64,000 bases of DNA from Anadara kagoshimensis (lineage: Eukaryota; Mollusca; Bivalvia; Arcoida; Arcidae). Shown here one piece after another: positions 56,466 to 64,000 of this stretch. The notes below the pieces were generated by a model, which saw only the letters and a list, made by a program, of their open reading frames with translations, searched no databases and was not told the DNA's origin. The position numbers and the translations under genes were made by a program. The stretch covers positions 44,547,816 to 44,611,815 of the forward strand of contig CM037864.1 of the NCBI GenBank assembly GCA_021292105.1, written 5' to 3'. Numbering within the stretch: the first letter of the stretch is position 1; each line of letters opens with the position of its first letter.

Positions 56466-58804
56466 AAGTGTTTATCAAATCCACGTCAGTATGAAATGTT
56501 TAAACAATAATCTGTAATTAGCTTCTCTATTTACCCAAATTTATCATCTTGACCTTTCACCTTGGTATTTTATAGATGACAATATTTCATAAATCATAAT
56601 AAACATATATTCGTATTATGTGTTGAATATGTTTTAAAGATATTTGATTTTGGTAAAAACATTGTTTATTTTAAATGTGTTTGAGGATCAATGGTTTCAA
56701 TTAAAATGTGTTGGGTGAATTTGCATAATTGAGAAAGCTTTAAAAAGAAATTCACTGGTTATTGTATTTAAGAATCCAGTTTCCGTCCAAAGCCAAAAGT
56801 TTGAAATCGATAGTCGCTATGTATAATATACAATATGTTTAAATGAGTAAAGATCGATGTCGAACAATGTCTGCGTAAGTGACATGTTTATATACAAAGG
56901 AAATACGACAAAAGACCTGTAAATGCAAAGGTAATGCCAGCGAGATGGACCATTACAACCTTGACTGACTTTTTCGAACAAAGGTTAAGGCGATTCTTAG
57001 ACAGGTAACCAAAGCGATCTTCAATTGGAGATTCCTATTCCTTTGGAAGCTTTCTACGTTGTTGACCTATAGATTTCATTGTTGCATTTGTGAAACAAGA
57101 AAGATCAGTGTCTGCTTACTTTATGTTTTCAGAAAACAGACCACTCTACACAACACTTTCGCTTTCTCTTATCTTTCCAACGCTCTGATAAATTCTGACA
57201 CGATTTTCGCCTACTGACTGGGCTCCTTATGAAAGACGCCTGAACATCCAGCATATATAGAGTAATTTTGTGCACAAGATCTGACGTTTTCCATCCTTTT
57301 TATCTAAAGCCTATAGTTGGACGCAACAATTTGGGCCCGAAAACCATCTCACGTCAGAACCTTATTTGGTGAAATGACTACAATACCTTGCAGTTTGTAA
57401 TAAAAACTCGATTAAAAAGCATCAACCGTGAAAGAATGCAAAGACGAACAAAGAAAAGTTTAAACAGGATATGCGTTATCTGCCATGGAAACTGTCTATA
57501 TTCATTATATAAAAACAGCCAGTTGTCAATGAAATGTTTGTTTTCTTATTATTACAAGAATAATGCAAAATAAATCCATATGTTACAATTAACAAATAGT
57601 TGTATGTTTTGCTGAAGTACACACTTTATTTGTATTTTAAAAAAAACTATGTATGTAAATTACAAAAACAGTTTATCAATTGACCCAAATTGTGTCTCCA
57701 AGTTTATATATCGATGTAACAAAATACCAATAATTAACTATTTGCACAAACGCGAGAAAAACAGACTCTGTATTTTGTTAATTATCTAAATATTTATAGT
57801 CTGGATGTACGGTTGTCTAACGAATTGTCAAAAGAAAAATCATTGTCCACATTAATAAAGAATAAAAGTTTTAACACAGCCTTAAATAACCTCTTGGTAC
57901 TCGGTCTAATAAGTAAATAAGTGGTACTTTAGATCTTGTCTATATATACTTAAAGACCTATACATTGGAGTAATAAGGTTTTTAAAAGTAATTTTATATT
58001 TAAATTTTTTCAACAATACTAGAGTATAAGACGAATGCGTTTTAAGATGAAGGAAGGTAAAGAAGACAGGACAAGATAATTAAATCCAACTTAAAATTAT
58101 ACCATTTTTCTTTAACCCTCTTGCTGTCAAACTGACACATGTGTCCCCTATCGATAGTCTGCCAATACTTTTAATTGAATTGAAAACTCTTGGTTAAAAT
58201 ATTAAGAGATACTTATATTTTTTGTTAATTAAATACAATTAACTAATGCCATATGACTACAAACGCGTCTGAGGTCATATTCTATTGTTGACGTCATATC
58301 ATTTCGCATTGTAAACTTTAATTAGGCACTGCCTACGTTGCTCTGAAAATTAATTTTGCAACAAGAGGCTAGCCTACTACACAAAAACCATAAATGAAGG
58401 GGTAGGTAACAGAGTGATTTTAAGCGAACCACAACGCTTCTTATCACATATGTTAAAATTCACTTGGTCAGAGTCTAATGTTAAAATGTTTATGATTTCT
58501 CTTGCCAAAGTCGTTGGCTTTCTTGGGGTACACCCAATTGCTCAAATATAAGTAACAGAATCATGATTGTTGAATAATATACCGCTATTCTAATCACCTT
58601 CGTACTTTTTACTTGCAGTACATAAGTATACAATTTTCATTTTCGAGCAAAAACAAAATTACGCAACAGCATTTTTATATTTTAATTATAGATCGAATAA
58701 AAATCAAAATGCAATATAAAAATTTAAATCTAATTGCTGTAGAGAAAACGGAAATTTCTTTACACATTTCTTTTTCTTTGATATTAATAGATAATTAAAT
58801 TTTG
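56466..58804. other. No gene seen
   Basis: AT-rich. ORFs at 57388 and 58613 are short, Lys/Asn-rich and unsupported. Confidence 0.45.
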
Positions 58805-58886
58805 GTTTCACAATTTTGGTTCGAAGCATTGTATTCCGAAAAGGTCGTGTAGTGCTGTACAAATAACACTGGAATAATATGTAATA
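58805..58886 (+). repeat. Dispersed repeat R3, next to the array
   Basis: GTATTCCGAAAAGGTCGTGT and GGAATAATATGTAATAG. Ends ten bases before the first 1181-bp unit. Confidence 0.6.
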
Positions 58887-61800
58887 GATATAGTTGATAC
58901 GTAATTTTTACACCAGGAAGTAAAGCATTGTATTCTGTTTGCTTAAACAACTGATTGGTTATGAAACTTGCGTCTTTGAACGGGCCCTGGAATTAATGAT
59001 AGTGTGCTATAGATGAGATTGAATCTTCCCTTTTATATTACAACAATGGACTATAAATACACCCTCACATTTATAATTACATGTAATTATACACAATTAC
59101 TATACATCAATACCGTCATTAAATACAAACATGTTTAGGTCTTGAAAACAGAAATATGACGTATTGTTTCGATTTTGTTAAATTATTTAATTATCAGAAA
59201 TAAATATTATCCAGGCCCCAAGAACACCACTCAAAGATATCCATTACTTATTGGACAAAGCCAAGTGTCGTGTCATAATGTGATTATGTAATAATGCACA
59301 TGTTCAATATTTACCATTTGAGATGAAAGTATCTTTGTTAATTAATATGATTATTTCCGATAGAATCTATTGGTTGTGAGGAGAATTGTAGTATATTTTA
59401 TTTCAGGTTGGAAACTGTATGAGAATACTTTGTTACATATGTCATTCCTGTCAGTGCTATTTTTTATTTTAATGTGAAATAGCATCAATGAAAAGTAGCA
59501 ACTGCCATGTTTGAATGACAGTATTTTATAAAAATGTTAAAGTAGCAAATGCCATTACTAATAAATTGTAGTTTTTCTTGTTGAAATTAAATGTATGTTA
59601 TTTGAGAGGTGAATGGGGTTTACAGTATATCACCGTGATGACATATACACAATAAACGTTTAAGAGGAACGATTACTTTTCCTTAAATTACGTTATTTTA
59701 GGAATATGTAATGTTAATTTAATATTTATTGAAATAAAGGTTACGCGTTATCACATGGTACAATATTTGCCAATAACATTAGAATATTATAAAAAATCAT
59801 TGTTTAAGCCTTGATGCAATTTTGTTTACAATTTCACTTTTACATCTCACAAATATGTTAGGTAAAAACATGCTTTAATAATTTTGGTCAAATCACTACT
59901 GATGAATAATTGTATTCTGAAACGGCCGGTTAATGCTGTAAAATTAACACTAGTGTAAAATGTAATTAGGTATGTAAGACTCTTTAAATATATTTTAAAG
60001 TTCTCAACAAAACTTATATTTTATACTATGCATTGTTTAAAAAACATCAATGCTACATTGAGTTACTTAAATGTTTGATACGTAATTTTTACACCAGGAA
60101 GTAAAGCATTGTATTCTGTTTGCTTAAACAACTGATTGGTTATGAAACTTGCGTCTTTGAACGGGCCCTGGAATTAATGATAGTGTGCTATAGATGAGAT
60201 TGAATCTTCCCTTTTATATTACAACAATGGACTATAGATACACCCTCACATTTATAATTACATGTAATTATACACAATTACTATACATCAATACCGTCAT
60301 TAAATACAAACATGTTTAGGTCTTGAAAACAGAAATATGACGTATTGTTTCGATTTTGTTAAATTATTTAATTATCAGAAATAAATATTATCCAGGCCCC
60401 AAGAACACCACTCAAAGATATCCATTACTTATTGGACAAAGCCAAGTGTCGTGTCATAATGTGATTATGTAATAATGCACATGTTCAATATTTACCATTT
60501 GAGATGAAAGTATCTTTGTTAATTAATATGATTATTTCCGATAGAATCTATTGGTTGTGAGGAGAATTGTAGTATATTTTATTTCAGGTTGGAAACTGTA
60601 TGAGAATACTTTGTTACATATGTCATTCCTGTCAGTGCTATTTTTTATTTTAATGTGAAATAGCATCAATGAAAAGTAGCAACTGCCATGTTTGAATGAC
60701 AGTATTTTATAAAAATGTTAAAGTAGCAAATGCCATTACTAATAAATTGTAGTTTTTCTTGTTGAAATTAAATGTATGTTATTTGAGAGGTGAATGGGGT
60801 TTACAGTATATCACCGTGATGACATATACACAATAAACGTTTAAGAGGAACGATTACTTTTCCTTAAATTACGTTATTTTAGGAATATGTAATGTTAATT
60901 TAATATTTATTGAAATAAAGGTTACGCGTTATCACATGGTACAATATTTGCCAATAACATTAGAATATTATAAAAAATCATTGTTTAAGCCTTGATGCAA
61001 TTTTGTTTACAATTTCACTTTTACATCTCACAAATATGTTAGGTAAAAACATGCTTTAATAATTTTGGTCAAATCACTACTGATGAATAATTGTATTCTG
61101 AAACGGCCGGTTAATGCTGTAAAATTAACACTAGTGTAAAATGTAATTAGGTATGTAAGACTCTTTAAATATATTTTAAAGTTCTCAACAAAACTTATAT
61201 TTTATACTATGCATTGTTTAAAAAACATCAATGCTACATTGAGTTACTTAAATGTTTGATACGTAATTTTTACACCAGGAAGTAAAGCATTGTATTCTGT
61301 TTGCTTAAACAACTGATTGGTTATGAAACTTGCGTCTTTGAACGGGCCCTGGAATTAATGATAGTGTGCTATAGATGAGATTGAATCTTCCCTTTTATAT
61401 TACAACAATGGACTATAGATACACCCTCACATTTATAATTACATGTAATTATACACAATTACTATACATCAATACCGTCATTAAATACAAACATGTTTAG
61501 GTCTTGAAAACAGAAATATGACGTATTGTTTCGATTTTGTTAAATTATTTAATTATCAGAAATAAATATTATCCAGGCCCCAAGAACACCACTCAAAGAT
61601 ATCCATTACTTATTGGACAAAGCCAAGTGTCGTGTCATAATGTGATTATGTAATAATGCACATGTTCAATATTTACCATTTGAGATGAAAGTATCTTTGT
61701 TAATTAATATGATTATTTCCGATAGAATCTATTGGTTGTGAGGAGAATTGTAGTATATTTTATTTCAGGTTGGAAACTGTATGAGAATACTTTGTTACAT

Positions 61801-61974
61801 ATGTCATTCCTGTCAGTGCTATTTTTTATTTTAATGTGAAATAGCATCAATGAAAAGTAGCAACTGCCATGTTTGAATGACAGTATTTTATAACAAGAGG
61901 TCCATGGGCCTAATACGCTCACCTGATATCTAATGGCTAGCTGATAGATTTAAAGAAAACATAAATATTAAACC

Positions 61975-63385
61975 CCAATGACTTTTTTCTTTCCATCATG
62001 ATAACCATTGTATCAATACCTACAACATTCTAGTATACATGCCTATACAAAAAGTTAATAGTTTTCAAGATAATTAACCATTTCAGTATTGTTTCATGTC
62101 TTTGACCTTGACCTTTGAACCCATGACCTTTATCTATACATCAAAATGATCGTTGAATCAATATCTACAACATTCTAATATACATGCCTATAAAAAAAGT
62201 TATAGTTTTGGAGATAATTAACCATTTCGGTATTCTTTTGCATCTGTGACCTTGACCTTTAAACTCATGACCTTTTTCTATACATCAGAATGATTGTTGT
62301 ATCAATATTTACAACATTCTAATATACATGCTTATACAAAAAGTTTATAGTTTTCGAGATAATTAACCATTTCGGTATTGTTTCGCATCTGTGACCTTGA
62401 CCTTTGAACCCATGACCTTTTTCTATACATCAAAATGATCGTTGTATCAATACCTACAACATTCTAATATACATGCCTATACAAAAAGTTGATAGTTTTC
62501 GAGATAATTAATCATTTCAGTATTATTTCGCATCTTGTGACCTTGACCTTTGAACCCATGACCTTTTTCTATACATCAAAATGATCGTTGTATCAATACC
62601 TACAACATTCTAATATACATGCCTATACAAAAAGTTTATAGTTTTCGAGATAATTAACCATTTCGGTATTGTTCGCATCTGTGACCTTGACCTTTGAACC
62701 CATGACCTTTTTCTATACATCAAAATGATCGTTGTATCAATACCTACAACATTCTAATAAACATGCCTATACAAAAAGTTTATAGTTTTTGAGATAATTA
62801 ACCATTTCAGTATTGTTTCACATCTCTGACCTTGACCTTTGAACCCATGACCTTTTTCTATACATCATAATGACCGTTGTATCAATACCTACAACATTCT
62901 AATATACGTGCCTATACAAAATGTTTATAGTTTTCGAGATAATTAACCATTTCGGTATTATTTAGCATCTGTGACCTTGACCTTTGAACCCTTTACCTTT
63001 TTCTATACATCAAAATGATCATTGTATCAATACCTACAACATTCTAATATACATGCCTCTACAAAAAGTTTATAGTTTTCGAGATAATTAACCATTTCAG
63101 TATTGTTTCACATCTGTGACCTTGACCTTTGAACCCATGACCTTTTTCTATACATCAGAATGATCGTTGTATCAATACCTACAACATTCTAATATACAAG
63201 CCTATACAAAAAGTTTATAGTTTTCGAGATAATTAACCATTTTGGTATTGTTTCGCATCTGTGACCTTGACCTTTGAATCCATGACCTTTTTCTATACAT
63301 CAAAATGATCGTTGTATCAATATCTACAGCATTCTAATATACATGCCTATACAAAAAGTTTATAGTTTTCGAGATAATAATTATA
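61975..63385 (+). repeat. About ten tandem copies of a 145-bp unit with TGACCTTGACC
   Basis: TGACCTTGACCTTTGAACCC occurs near 62103, 62392, 62538, 62682, 62827, 62972, 63117 and 63262 with a variant at 62247, spaced 144-146 bases. Each unit also has CTATACATCAAAATGATCG and GTTTTCGAGATAATTAACCA. Confidence 0.9.
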
Positions 63386-63837
63386 ATCAGAGTTAAAAAA
63401 AATTAGGTCACGACCTTCACAATTGACCTTGACCTCATTTTGAAGATACTAACAAGAAGATGTTAAAACTGAAAACCCCATGTCATTATCTGGTCAAATA
63501 GTCAAGTTATAAGAGTTTGAAGCTATTTTACGATTTTTTCAAAATTAAACGCAAAAACGCGTAACCTATTTTTTATCCGAATTTCACAAAATGAACAAAC
63601 TATAGGCTTAAGACCCTAGAGAAGCCAAATATCACATCAGATTTTTTCTCCAATCAGTACTTTCGGAGAAGAAGATTTTTTAAGATTTTTGCACCCCTAG
63701 GTCACCTTGACCTAGTTATGGTAGCCATGGCAACGCCACGAACAAATCTGAATTGCACCGGCCCATATATACTTCTGACAAAGTTTCATTAAAAACTGTC
63801 CAGTAGTTTCAGAGGAGAAGTCGAAAATAGGTGTTAA

Positions 63838-63905
63838 CGACGCACGCACGCACGCACACACGCACACACGCACACACGCACGCACGCACACACGCACATA
63901 CACAC
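63838..63905. repeat. (CGCA)/(CA)n tract
   Basis: CGCACGCA and CACACG units near the 3' end of the inserted element. The minus-strand ORF here is a translation of this tract. Confidence 0.95.
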
Positions 63906-64000
63906 GCTGCGCTATGCCATAAGCTCACATGACCTTCGGTCAGGTGAGCTAAAAATGTTAAAGTAGCAAATGCCATTACTAATAAATTGTAGTTTTTCTT

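Larger units (their letters stand above)
61893..63950 (+). mobile_element. 2.06-kb non-autonomous element inserted in the array
   Basis: Starts CAAGAGGTCCATGGGCCTAA with CGCTCACCTGA just inside, and ends TCAGGTGAGCT, the inverted match of that inner segment. The 3' end also forms a hairpin (TGACC-TTC-GGTCA). Comparison with unit 2 shows the empty site TTTTATAAAAATG; about two A are duplicated. The body is a 145-bp tandem repeat. No coding. Class uncertain; a very common bivalve repeat type. Confidence 0.8.
58896..64000. repeat. Tandem array of an 1181-bp unit, third copy interrupted
   Basis: GATACGTAATTTTTACACCA begins units at 58896, 60077 and 61258, exactly 1181 apart. Copies are near-identical by eye (one visible change: ATAAATAC near 59055 against ATAGATAC). 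Each unit contains an R3 copy (59873-59968 in unit 1) and no ORF of note. Unit 3 is interrupted at 61892-63950 and resumes AAAATGTTAAAGTAGC to the window edge, so the array may continue. Confidence 0.92.

Noticed and set aside
63712-63903. 63-codon Cys/Val/Arg ORF on the minus strand
   Set aside because: Translation of the CGCACACA tract.

Overview
This window looks like bivalve mollusc nuclear DNA. It is AT-rich and full of microsatellites. It carries tRNA-derived SINEs with the core typical of marine invertebrates, a mobile repeat starting ACAAGAGGTCCATGGGCCT, arrays of TGACCTTGACC repeats, THAP/ISL2EU transposase debris and RT retroelement tails of a kind common in molluscs and cnidarians. 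The species cannot be fixed from the sequence alone. Genes are split, so the coding evidence is exon by exon (splice sites, phase, protein sense) and not long ORFs.

Host genes. (1) 2496-3561, + strand: the last two exons of a gene that begins left of the window; product not recognised. (2) 5303-26369, + strand: a complete five-exon gene for a 207-residue secreted BRICHOS-domain protein. It has a signal peptide, five N-glycosylation sequons and a cysteine-, arginine- and aromatic-rich C-terminal tail recalling the chondromodulin/tenomodulin tail and, at its last residues, annelid BRICHOS antimicrobial peptides. No convincing host gene was found from 26.4 to 64 kb.

Intron 1 of the BRICHOS gene (15.2 kb) is a nest of mobile DNA. 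It holds a 2.07-kb element whose inverted ends are minisatellites (5458-7525), then tandem A-hairpin-B units (7947-9230, 19316-19713, 19829-19914). A roughly 10-kb element with about 1.5-kb inverted arms (9231-19289) is inserted at a TTAA between two of those units. Inside it sit a 1.48-kb element with an 8-bp target duplication (11736-13218) and a second element with minisatellite ends (14189-16884). The empty target site survives as a paralogue at 19710. At least five long hairpins here (6.7, 8.2, 8.75, 19.5, 22.05 kb) have largely different arms but a shared tip: GA, a short covarying stem with a tiny loop, then GA.

26.4-37.4 kb holds MITEs, SINEs (one split by a MITE, one young with a perfect 16-bp duplication) and minisatellites. 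37.5-56 kb is dominated by decayed copies of one RT-encoding retroelement (called Q here; longest copy 52440-53600 on the minus strand) plus one decayed LINE (39195-40420), a 1.29-kb TTAA-flanked element (44644-45933) and a dispersed repeat R3. From 58896 to the window end there is a near-identical 1181-bp tandem repeat, whose third copy is interrupted by a 2.06-kb element carrying about ten copies of a 145-bp repeat rich in nuclear-receptor-type half-sites.
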